A stretch of DNA of 50,973 nt from Acidobacteriaceae bacterium. Its GTDB lineage: Bacteria > Acidobacteriota > Terriglobia > Terriglobales > Acidobacteriaceae. Shown piece after piece: positions 33,913 to 41,852 of the stretch. Every line of letters begins with the position of its first letter. Position 1 is the stretch's first letter. The stretch is taken from assembly GCA_903642265.1 (NCBI GenBank), contig CAHJWN010000022.1:1-50973 (forward strand), written 5' to 3'. The notes under the pieces were generated by a model that was not told the origin of the DNA, did no database searches, and saw only the letters and a list, made by a program, of their open reading frames with translations. The translations under genes were made by a program, and so were the position numbers.

Positions 33913-34857
33913 GTGGACCCGAGCGCACGGAAAACATGGATCAAGGCAGTCAGCGGTGTTGTTGTGGCACTGGTTGGCTTCGGAGGTGTGGTTTATAGGG
34001 TCGAGTACGACTCCCCCAAGATGTTGCGCATCGTGGGCAACGTTCGATCCGAGGCTGGTGACCCCATTCCCGGGGGGCATGTGGAGATTGTTGATGAGAC
34101 AGGGGCGTCTCAGGGAACTCCAACTGACTCTTTCGGAACCTTTCATGCGGACGTTACCGTCGGGACGAAAACAGTTCACATCTACGTCCAAGCGCGTGGG
34201 TTTGAAGCGCATGACGAGGAGTTCACTCCAGGGCAGAACAGGATAGCCCAAGTCGTTCTTGTCTCTCGGTCATCTCCATCTGTAGCTCAGAAGAACGACG
34301 CACCTCCCCTTTCGAAAACAGCAGTGCGTCCGGTCAAGGTATTACCTCCTGTACCAGCTAAGCCGGAGAAGACAGGGTCGGGAGTGCCACCCTCACCTAC
34401 GACAACTCTGAGCGCGCCTAATGGAATCGTCGTCGGAGGAAACAGCTTCGGAACGAATACCGTGATCAACAACGGGCCAGTGCCGATGTCCATAAACGCC
34501 CAGGGCGAAGCGTTGATAACGCAAGCTATGTTGCCCTATGCGGGCAGCAAGGTACTCATTTCTGCGGTATATGGAGATGAAAGCGAGGCAGTCGCAGCGG
34601 CATTCCAGCGGGCTCTCGAAGGTGCGCATCTTTCCGTCACTGTAAACAAGTCGATGATGATCGCTGGCCCAGACATGAAACCTCTTCGGCCAGGAATAAC
34701 ATTGGCTTCGTCAGACGCGACAAGAGCCGAGGTGCAGCCATTGGCGCAGGCTCTTTTTGGGGCGGGCCTTACCTCGCAGGAGCACCCCGCCGCTTACCTT
34801 AATACGATCAAGATGGGCGATAACGCGCTATGGATTGGAATAGCGCCCTTGCGCTGA
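33913..34857 (+). CDS. Membrane-anchored protein with carboxypeptidase-regulatory-like domain
   Basis: 314 residues with GTG start at 33913. A single membrane segment lies at about 10-28 ('AVSGVVVALVGFGGVVY'), then a beta-sandwich resembling the carboxypeptidase regulatory fold ('IVGNVRSEAGDPIPGGHVEI', 'TDSFGTFHADVTVG', residues about 38-120). A Pro-rich linker (about 130-170), then a C-terminal domain (about 200-314) with no recognised family. A palindromic repeat lies upstream and another between it and the next gene. Function unknown. Confidence 0.65.
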   Translation: MDPSARKTWIKAVSGVVVALVGFGGVVYRVEYDSPKMLRIVGNVRSEAGDPIPGGHVEIVDETGASQGTPTDSFGTFHADVTVGTKTVHIYVQARGFEAHDEEFTPGQNRIAQVVLVSRSSPSVAQKNDAPPLSKTAVRPVKVLPPVPAKPEKTGSGVPPSPTTTLSAPNGIVVGGNSFGTNTVINNGPVPMSINAQGEALITQAMLPYAGSKVLISAVYGDESEAVAAAFQRALEGAHLSVTVNKSMMIAGPDMKPLRPGITLASSDATRAEVQPLAQALFGAGLTSQEHPAAYLNTIKMGDNALWIGIAPLR

Positions 34858-34871
34858 GAGGGCGTACGCCG

Positions 34872-34891
34872 CCACAGACCGTCGTTTGTGA
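34872..34891. repeat. Intergenic palindromic repeat, copy C
   Basis: CCACAGAC-CGTC-GTTTGTGA, one step from the perfect palindrome of copy B. It ends 18 bp before the ATG of the DUF3800 gene, a position suited to an operator or promoter element for the three-gene operon. Confidence 0.55.
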
Positions 34892-34909
34892 TGACGTTAG
34901 AAAGACCAC

Positions 34910-35680
34910 ATGAGCGGACCGATTATCACCGGATACATCGATGAAAGCTACACCGGCAACCAGAAAAAAGGTCTTTTCACACTCTGCTGCGTTTTTGTGC
35001 GCCAGGAGCAGCTCGCACCGCTGGAGCTTTCTTGGCAAAACGTAATCGACAAGAAGAATCTCCAGCTCCAGAAGGAAGGCCGCCCGTCGATACAACGATT
35101 CCACGCGACGGAGTTGAATTGCTTGTCAAAGCAATACGAGGGCTGGACGGATGACGAGCGACTTCAGTTCGTCAAAGCTTTGTACCGGACCCTTCGATAT
35201 AGCCTGACAAGCCATGAGGCATACACCCTGGACCTCAGCGATATCCTTGCGATTTGGCCGGAGTCCGAGCACCCGATAGCGTTCGGCTATCAGCTTCTCA
35301 CCCAGAACTTCATGCTCGATATGGGTGAGATCATTCATCAGGAACAAATGACGGAACGCATTGACCTGGTCGTGGAGCGGGGAGATGGATCAGCAACTAC
35401 GCAAGCCACATTCCAGGCGATGTTGCGAGACGAGACATTCAAATACGCAAACACGTTCCGTTCCATCCGAGAGGGTAGCTGGGATCGTGACAGGATGCTT
35501 CAGATAGCAGACCTATTCGCCTATGAGGCTTTCAAAGATGCGAAGCGCCGTAAGCAGGGTAAGACTGACCCACGGTTGAGCATGCAGGCACTCCTCTCGA
35601 TGGACTCCGTAGGCATTAAGACGCAAGAAGTCTCAAGGGAATGGCTCTTGGAGCTGAAACGCACCAAAGACCAACAATAA
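34910..35680 (+). CDS. DUF3800-family protein
   Basis: 256 residues. The N-terminus 'IITGYIDESYTGN' is the YIDESG-type motif of DUF3800, a family with a predicted RNase H-like fold whose acidic residues (here D and E of 'YIDES') would bind metal. Near the C-terminus 'MLQIADLFAYEAFKDAK' is the other conserved block. Members are often found in phage-defence and mobile regions. It is first in a three-gene unit: the next gene begins 18 bp after its stop and the HEPN/Toprim gene follows. Confidence 0.8.
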   Translation: MSGPIITGYIDESYTGNQKKGLFTLCCVFVRQEQLAPLELSWQNVIDKKNLQLQKEGRPSIQRFHATELNCLSKQYEGWTDDERLQFVKALYRTLRYSLTSHEAYTLDLSDILAIWPESEHPIAFGYQLLTQNFMLDMGEIIHQEQMTERIDLVVERGDGSATTQATFQAMLRDETFKYANTFRSIREGSWDRDRMLQIADLFAYEAFKDAKRRKQGKTDPRLSMQALLSMDSVGIKTQEVSREWLLELKRTKDQQ

Positions 35681-35698
35681 GGTAAGAGCAAGAACGCT

Positions 35699-36661
35699 AT
35701 GGAATCTACACTCGTACAGGTTTCCGTTGAAGCGATTCGACCCGCCCCTGCAGTTGGTCCTATGGGCGGAGCCATCTTTGACGTGACTCTTAGAGGAATC
35801 TCCGCCAACCCCGATGCGTGCTTCACTGAAATCGTCCGGGTCGGTTCGAAAAGCTATGAGAACATCCAGCTACTTCAGAAACGTGGATCAGTTGTGGTTG
35901 AACTGCTTGGGTTGTGGCAGCATGACCACCACACAAGTGGTGGTTGGATCAGCTATGTGTTCCGGAAGGTAACCGAGCAGATCGAGGCTTTAGACATGAC
36001 GAGTCAGGACGACACACCATACGGGTATGACGCAGAGTTGGCGCAAAGCATCCTAATCGCCCTCAACAAGATCTACCCGGCAACCATGCCCGGCCCCATG
36101 GACCTGAAACATGCCCTCTCCAACGTTCCGAGTGACACTTCCTTATTAACGGCCCTGGATGCCCTTTTGGGAGACGGGCTAATCACCGGGAGACCACTCC
36201 GAGATCACACACGCGCTGGAAACCGTCTCGCAATCTTGGCGAATATTCAGATCACCCGCGAAGGTCGGAAGCACCTCGCTCCACCGGGAGAGAAAGTTCC
36301 CCAACAGCCCTCGCTAGTTGTACATGGTGACCACATCACAAACAGCGGCACGGTCGGCTCTATCGGTCGCAATTCAACCGGGGCGGTCGCGACCAGCGGC
36401 CCGAAGCACGATGAGGCACTTGCAGCCTTAAATGAGCTGTTAGCGGCGCTAAAGCCGCTGCAGCCGCAGGACCAGTTGCTGGACAGGGCACACCGCGAAC
36501 TGATGAAGGTACACGACGAGCTTTCAGACGAGCCGGAACCAGATCAGAACAATATCATCAAGTGGCTCAGCCGAAGCAAGCAGGCAATCGCGACCGCATC
36601 ATTGGGCTACGAGGTGGTGGACGCAGCTCACAAGCTCTTCTCACTGTTCGGGTTGGGATGA
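35699..36661 (+). CDS. Hypothetical protein with a probable winged helix, middle gene of a defence-like operon
   Basis: 320 residues. The first about 100 residues are beta-rich. Residues about 115-195 read like a winged helix ('SLLTALDALLGDGLITGRPL' followed by 'IQITREGRKHLAPP'). A Gly/Asn-rich motif 'VVHGDHITNSGTVGSIGRNS' (about 203-222) then leads into a C-terminal helical domain with heptad-like Leu spacing ('LAALNELLAALKPLQPQDQL'). I do not recognise the full family. Similar 'GDxIxNSGxxGxIG' stretches occur as linkers before effector domains, from memory. Tight spacing with DUF3800 and HEPN/Toprim genes suggests a shared function. Confidence 0.6.
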   Translation: MESTLVQVSVEAIRPAPAVGPMGGAIFDVTLRGISANPDACFTEIVRVGSKSYENIQLLQKRGSVVVELLGLWQHDHHTSGGWISYVFRKVTEQIEALDMTSQDDTPYGYDAELAQSILIALNKIYPATMPGPMDLKHALSNVPSDTSLLTALDALLGDGLITGRPLRDHTRAGNRLAILANIQITREGRKHLAPPGEKVPQQPSLVVHGDHITNSGTVGSIGRNSTGAVATSGPKHDEALAALNELLAALKPLQPQDQLLDRAHRELMKVHDELSDEPEPDQNNIIKWLSRSKQAIATASLGYEVVDAAHKLFSLFGLG

Positions 36662-36734
36662 ATCATCACTCAAACAACTACAGGTAGCGTTGTCACAGGC
36701 TGCTCCATTCACAAGAGGTTCACCTGGAGGCATA

Positions 36735-38054
36735 TTGGGAACGTACATAACGCTGGAGGTGGGAGGGGTGGAGGTCACTTCCAGCAAGAACCATCTCGGG
36801 ATGGATCATGGTTCACTCTTCCAGCGTTCTGATCGCAGACCTATACACAGCGACCAGATTGACTACGAATATTACGAGCAAGAAAAAGAAGACCCCACGC
36901 CAATGGAGATGGTGTTTATACGCCCTTTGGGAGACGTTGTGCCTCGGCTAGAAATGCTTGGCTTCACTCTTGATCGTGTGCGTCGTGAATATGAGAGGGT
37001 GGCTGACGAAACGCGTAAGATCATGTCTTCGGTTGACATATACAACGCTGATGAAATCGCTGCGTTGATGAGCTTTGATGAATTTCGCGATTTTGTGAAC
37101 GACTACCCCATCGAGAGTCTTAGTGCGGCCTATGTGGAAGTTTCAGACAAGGAGGCCATGCAAGCTGTCCGCCAACGGTTTTCTAGATCTGAGATCAATC
37201 GGATACCGCGACATTCGGCATACGACGTGGCCTACTCCGAACGCAGCTTCTTTGCAGGTGCGATAGACATTCTGCACCCTTACTCAGTGATGAGACTCCT
37301 GGGAGACATAGACGCTAACGCGATAGTTTCAGTCGTTTGGCACTACGGTCCGCTTCTCGAAGGCGGGTACGTGAATGCAAGCGACTTCACCCCGGAGGCA
37401 CGTAGGGCTGAAGCTTTCCTCATTGCGACTGAAGGCAGTTCCGACATACACATCCTGAAACGCGCTCTCCTACTTTTGCGCCCAGATGTTGCGGACTTCT
37501 TCCGTTTTATCGACGTACAAGAGGGCCATCCGTTCCCAGGAACCGGAAACCTCGTAAGGTTTGCAGAGGGTCTCGCCAAAATTGATATACAGAATCAGGT
37601 TCTATTCTTATTTGACAATGACGCGGAGGGTCTAGACGCCTACCAACGCATGTCGAAGCTAATCTTGCCGCTTAATATGCGCGGAGCCATGCTGCCGGAT
37701 GTGGAGACTTTTAGGAGATTTCCAGCCCAGGGTCCAGACGGCACTCAGTTAGTGGACATTAACGGTCGTGCAGCCGCTATCGAATGCTACCTAGATCTGG
37801 AGCTTGAGTCCTACCCCCCTGCAAAGGTACGTTGGACGAACTACAAGAAGGACTTGGGCGTCTATCAGGGTGCCTTGGACTACAAAGAGTCCTACACCAA
37901 AGCCTTTCTGGATCAGACACCAGAGTCGATCAACACAGGTTCGTATGATGTAAGCAAACTTCAGGCCGTGCTTAGCCTAATGATCGCTGAGTGTACCGCC
38001 ATAGCCGTCGAGCAGGCACAACAGAACATGAGCTATTTAGACAAGGAATGGTAG
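36735..38054 (+). CDS. HEPN/Toprim-associated protein, candidate defence effector
   Basis: 439 residues from TTG 36735, chosen because GGAGG lies 4 nt before it and homologues begin 'MGTYxxLEVxG' exactly there; the frame is open back to 36690. The N-terminal part ('GTYITLEVGGVEVTSSKNHL') is the HEPN/Toprim-associated N-terminal domain. A Toprim-like nuclease domain follows, with 'IATEGSSDIHIL' (E233) and 'FLFDNDAEGLDAYQ' (D294, D296) as the acidic metal-binding motifs. Such proteins are predicted nucleases in conflict systems. Last of the three-gene operon. Confidence 0.8.
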   Translation: MGTYITLEVGGVEVTSSKNHLGMDHGSLFQRSDRRPIHSDQIDYEYYEQEKEDPTPMEMVFIRPLGDVVPRLEMLGFTLDRVRREYERVADETRKIMSSVDIYNADEIAALMSFDEFRDFVNDYPIESLSAAYVEVSDKEAMQAVRQRFSRSEINRIPRHSAYDVAYSERSFFAGAIDILHPYSVMRLLGDIDANAIVSVVWHYGPLLEGGYVNASDFTPEARRAEAFLIATEGSSDIHILKRALLLLRPDVADFFRFIDVQEGHPFPGTGNLVRFAEGLAKIDIQNQVLFLFDNDAEGLDAYQRMSKLILPLNMRGAMLPDVETFRRFPAQGPDGTQLVDINGRAAAIECYLDLELESYPPAKVRWTNYKKDLGVYQGALDYKESYTKAFLDQTPESINTGSYDVSKLQAVLSLMIAECTAIAVEQAQQNMSYLDKEW

Positions 38055-38075
38055 TCATAGCCAAGACAGCGCTGG

Positions 38076-38302
38076 CTACAATGGCAGCTCGCCGTCCTCA
38101 GCCGCTTTCTCTGCAGCTCGCATCATCTCCGGCCCATTGTTCCGAACGTTGTTGACCTTCGGATTGGCCTCATAGACTTCCATCTCTTCCGACTCATAAG
38201 GCCGCAGCAGATCGAGCGGCAAGCGCTCTGTCTCTTCCCGATCAAGCCAGCGGTCATAGTCTCGCGGGTGCAGGATGACCGGCATACGCGGGTGTATACG
38301 CG
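38076..38302 (-). pseudogene. SRAP (YedK-type) protein, C-terminal half, separated by insertion
   Basis: The minus strand reads 'RIHPRMPVILHPRDYDRWLD' and '...LRPYESEEMEVYEANP', then 'VNNVRNNGPEMM', the standard C-terminus of an SOS-response-associated peptidase, including the His of 'IHPRMPV'. Its N-terminal half is at 39726-40224. The 1.4 kb between them is a mobile element. Before the insertion the protein shielded abasic sites in single-stranded DNA. Confidence 0.88.
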
Positions 38303-38390
38303 TTATGTGGAATTGGACAGTTGTCAATCGTCCGCGAGAGTGGCAGCAATCCCTTGCGCCTCTCCTAAGAGCCTGAGAGCATGGCTGGTG

Positions 38391-38579
38391 ATGATTAAAC
38401 CCGGCTATCTTGTGCCCTTGCTGGAGATTGACCTAGGAACTGCGGTTGTTGGCTTCCTACTCTCGTGGCAATGGGGCCGGACCACGAAGATGAAGATGGA
38501 CCGTGGCAAGTTCATCTTCTTGGGATGGATGTGGACAGGGATCTTCGCGTTCGGTGTCTTGATGGCATTCGTCATGTAG
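38391..38579 (+). CDS. Small two-helix membrane protein (weak call)
   Basis: 62 residues from ATG 38391 ('MIKPGYLVPLLEIDLGTAVV'). Two hydrophobic segments flank a short basic loop ('RTTKMKMDRGK'). There is no strong ribosome binding site and no recognised family. It lies inside the element and points opposite to the recombinase. A 34-bp palindrome begins 52 bp after its stop. Confidence 0.4.
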   Translation: MIKPGYLVPLLEIDLGTAVVGFLLSWQWGRTTKMKMDRGKFIFLGWMWTGIFAFGVLMAFVM

Positions 38580-38630
38580 AACCGCGTGATTGCCCTAACA
38601 CTCAAGCTGACCGACACCCGATGAAGTTCC

Positions 38631-38664
38631 TGTTCTCGCCTGGCTGTACAGCCAGGCGAGAACA
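38631..38664. terminator. 34-bp perfect palindrome, possible bidirectional terminator
   Basis: TGTTCTCGCCTGGCTG, central TA, then the exact complement. As RNA it would form a 15-bp stem with a GUAC loop, and interrupted outer arms GTTCC/GGAAC extend it. It lies between the convergent small membrane ORF and the recombinase pseudogene, which fits a bidirectional terminator, although neither side has a T-tract. Confidence 0.5.
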
Positions 38665-38690
38665 ACAGAGGAACCTCTGGGCGGGGGGTA

Positions 38691-39607
38691 TCAAGCGTTG
38701 GATGGCGCAGCGATCAGTTGCTGCAACGCTGCCTGATCGCCTGCAAGAGCCTTTCGCTCCGTCTCCGTGACGGGGATTTGTTCAAGTAGGCGCTGATTGT
38801 GCGAACTCGCTTCGAGCGCCTGGGCTCGTGTCGAGTCTCCCGGCACGTAGAAATCGCAGCGCTGGCAGGCCATGCGGTGCTGGCATTGTGCCCAGTAAGG
38901 ATTGGCGCAGTAGCCGTGTCCAAGATGAACGAACTTGTACGATTCACCTTTGCTGGCGGCACCGCTTTCGATTGCGGCACGATCGAGCAAGACCTGGACG
39001 ACAGCAACGTTCCGCTCGAAGTAGCGCGCATCAACATAAGCCTGCGTGAGCCTGGCAGGGGAGACGGCAGCATACCACTGGGTCGACGAAAGGCAGCGAT
39101 GCCCCAACCACTCCTTTAGGGCCAGCAGCGACATCGGCTCCTTGGCGTTATACTTTCCGCAGTCGAGCTGAGGAGCCGTTCCCATTCCGCATCGGTTGGG
39201 ATCCAGGGCAGTTTATACAGTCGCCTGATCGGACCCGCCGTGCGAATCACAGTCGTCCCGAAATAGCGGAACTCCCCTCCCAGTGCTACCGGGTTTCTGG
39301 GCCGCACGCCTTCCTCGACCAAATACTCGAAGAACAACCGCAAGGCTGTTACTCGCTGAATCAGCGTGGCGTTCGCTAGATCCCGCTCGCGCAGTTCGTT
39401 CACCCACCTGCCGACATCGGCCTGCGTACTGGCTTCGCAAGTGTGGCCTTGCGTCTGAAGAAACGTCAGATACGACTCGATGGAGCGCGCATAGGCGTCG
39501 AGCGTGTTGGGAGCAAGGCCGAACTGCTCTCGCATCGTCAGCCACGCCCTTGCATGCGCAGACCCTGCAAGGCACTCATACCGGTTGACATTGAACCGAA
39601 GAGCCAC
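38691..39607 (-). pseudogene. Tyrosine recombinase with internal deletion and frameshift
   Basis: The N-terminal SAM-like domain (39116-39607, 'TMREQFGLAPNTLDAYARSI', 'LIQRVTALRLFFEYLVEEGV') is followed by a break. The C-terminal part is in another frame (38691-39185): 'LLALKEWLGHRCLSSTQWYA' contains the GH motif and the Tyr nucleophile, and 'HGYCANPYWAQCQHRMACQR' is the Cys-rich tail typical of transposon-borne recombinases of this group. The segment carrying the first catalytic Arg and the HxxR motif is missing, so the enzyme cannot work and the element is now immobile on its own. Confidence 0.8.
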
Positions 39608-39725
39608 ACCGCCTCCGCCCTCGCATTCCCAATCGCACTCGTGCGATCGGGAACGCGAGGCCTTTGTACACCCTTGGCGGAGGCACTCAGCCCAAGAACC
39701 TGCGGCTAAGCTCTATTCCACTTAA

Positions 39726-40224
39726 CTAATCTCATCAGTTCGTTAGCTTCCGTGGTTACGATGGCGAACGACTGGAGCCAGTGGCCGTCCTTTTCCTTCC
39801 ATGCGTCCCACAGGCCGGCGAACGCGAAGGTGCTGCCACTGCTCAACTCGAAGGCGTAGGGCTGCTTGGGTGGCTTGCCTTCTTTGGGCCACTCGTAAAA
39901 CGACGACACTGGCACGAGGCATCGCCGCTTCTTAAATGGCTCACGCCAGGTCGGAGCCTTGGTGATCGTCTCGGAACGGGCGTTGATGGTCGAAAGACCC
40001 TTTACCTCCTTGAGATCCTTCGTGAAGAACGGAACCAGTCCCCAGCGGGCCAGGATCAACTCACGGTCTCCCGATTCCCTGCTCTGCCGAATGATGGGCT
40101 GGTGCGTCGTCGGCGCTACGTTGTAGTCCGCATCCGGCATCGGCAAATCGGCCGGATGCGGATTCGCATGAAAGTGTTCCGCGAGCTTCTGTTTATCACC
40201 TCGGCGAACGTAACGGCCGCACAT
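39726..40224 (-). pseudogene. yedK: SRAP (YedK-type) protein, N-terminal half
   Basis: Starts 'MCGRYVRRGDKQKLAEHF', with the catalytic Cys2 that forms a thiazolidine crosslink to abasic sites. 'YNVAPTTHQPIIR', 'ILARWGLVPFF', 'INARSETI' and 'RRCLVPVSSFYEWPK' are all standard, ending at 'FAIVTTEANELMR'. Past that point the frame enters the inserted element and stops at 39706. A truncated product could still contain Cys2, but lacks the His region encoded at 38076-38302. Confidence 0.9.
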
Positions 40225-40503
40225 CAGCTCCCTCCAGAGATCAACCTCGAGGATACGCCGCCGCCGCCGGCATCCGGGTCCACGTTCTTGAAGGCTTCGC
40301 AGGCGTAGTGATCATCGGCGGCCACACACGAGGCTCTGGTGCCGCTAAGTTCATCGCTCGTGCAAGAAGACATGTGTTAGAGCTGCTCACAATAATTGTC
40401 CACCCTGGCCTGTCGGCTGAAGTCTACACAGGTATGTTCTGCCCGCGGACTTCTCTAGTAAGATTTCGTGAAATTCGGGCCCTAATTGTGCCCAGGAGGC
40501 TAC

Positions 40504-41445
40504 ATGCGGCTTCATAGGAGAGTTGCGTACGTGAGCGCAGGACTTGGTGTGGCCGTAGCTGGCACGTTCATTTGGTTGTTCCTTTGGCATAGGCCTACGG
40601 AATTGCTCTTTGCGCAAAAACTGGAGCAAAAGGATTTCCTAGCGGCCGACAATCGAAACAGAACGAGCGTCCTTACAGCCATTGGTGGGCTTGTCGGAAT
40701 TTGCGGGGTTCTCCTTAGTTGGAGGCAGCTTCAAGCGAACCGACCGGCTGCCTTGGTGAACCGAGAACTTGCCCTGAACAACCAAGCCGCAGCACTGAAG
40801 GGCGAGAGATTGGCTGAGCAAGGGCAGATAACGGGCAGATTTAAGGACGCATCGCTCCTGCTTGGCCATGAAAACCTCGCTGTGCGAGTCGGGGCTATTG
40901 CGTCACTAGGCTGAATTCTGCACGATTCCCAGAGAGCAACGGATCATGAGGACATCGCCTCAGCAGATTACTGGCCGATTCTTGACGTGCTCGTCGCGTA
41001 CCTGCAAGCGAACGCGACGTCTGGCATCTCTAGTGCAGACATGAGCGTATTCGAAAAGGCAGAGCGCCTCCGCCCGGACCTCCAGGCAGCTGTGAACGTC
41101 ATCGGAAGGAGAAAATATATTTTCCCGAGAGAGGACGACTCTCCTGTGGATTTGGCCGGCACAAACCTACCCTATGGGTATTTCGTAAGAGGGGAGTTTT
41201 CGAGGGCCTACCTCACCGGTGCGGATTTGCATCACGCATGGATGATGGACGCTAAATTCGATCAGGTTCAGTTCGGAAATGCTGATCTCTCGAATTGTTG
41301 GATGAGGGGCTGTTCGATAAGGGGGTCTTGGCTCGAGAACGTTCAAGGGCTGACCCAAGATCAAGTGAACGAATGCATCGGGGACAGCAAGACCTCGCTC
41401 CCACCTCACATCGATCCTCCTCCGAGTTGGGGACAATCTGCATAG
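40504..41445 (+). pseudogene. Pentapeptide-repeat protein with N-terminal membrane helices, interrupted by in-frame TGA
   Basis: ATG 40504 has AGGAGG 4-5 nt before it. Two hydrophobic segments ('YVSAGLGVAVAGTFIWLFLW' and 'SVLTAIGGLVGICGVLLSW') precede a helical region. 'LLLGHENLAVRVGAIASLG' is followed by TGA at 40912-40914. The same frame continues 'ILHDSQRATDHEDIASADYW' and on to pentapeptide-like units ('LTGADLHHAWMMDAKFDQVQ', 'FGNADLSNCWMRGCSI') up to 41445. Homologues read 'VRLGAIYALERIxxDS' across the stop, so CGA or a similar codon has mutated to TGA. A single lesion; read-through cannot be excluded. Confidence 0.75.
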
Positions 41446-41852
41446 TTAGCAACTTCGCTGCTAGGGTCTGCTGTCGTGTGCTGTTTTCGTGAATGCGAGC
41501 AGTTTCAAACCTGAGTTTAGACACTTGGATCGATCAGCCATAGCCCGGTACTCAGCCCTAGACGTTTCATGAGCATTCCACCCGAACTCAACCGCCTGAC
41601 GCGGACTGCAGACAGCATCTTGAGCATGGGACCATCTTGGAACGGGTCCTTCGAAGCCGGCTTCGAGGAGTACCTACGCTATTCGGCAGCATTCCTGATC
41701 TATCTACCCCCTGAGTAGTTCGGGATCTCTGAATCAAGAGACTCCCCCACTCGTGTCTGCTACGGCGAAGCGCTCTACGTAGTCTTGGAATTCGTATTGC
41801 AGAACCGCAATGAGATGGAAGTGATTGCTCCGTAGTCGTTCGCGCCCTCACA
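41446..41852. other. Intergenic region between pentapeptide-repeat pseudogene and exported protein gene
   Basis: About 400 bp. A 49-codon frame from 41570 ('MSIPPELNRLTRTADSILSM') to 41719 has no ribosome binding site and no recognised domain; it may be a remnant. Nothing else stands out. Confidence 0.35.

Larger units (their letters stand above)
38303..39725 (-). mobile_element. 1.4-kb tyrosine-recombinase element inserted in the SRAP gene
   Basis: The ends are imperfect inverted repeats: TTATGTGGAATTGGACAG at 38303 and, on the other strand from 39725, TTAAGTGGAATAGAGC. Removing the insert joins 'TTEANELM' to 'RIHPRMPVIL', restoring a normal SRAP sequence. The element holds a damaged tyrosine recombinase gene, a small two-helix membrane ORF and a 34-bp perfect palindrome. 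It resembles transposons that move by tyrosine recombinases (Tn554 or RIT-like), but only one recombinase remains. Confidence 0.75.

Noticed and set aside
41570-41719. 49-codon plus-strand frame 'MSIPPELNRL...'.
   Set aside because: No Shine-Dalgarno and no family; it may be a remnant, so it is mentioned only in the intergenic entry.
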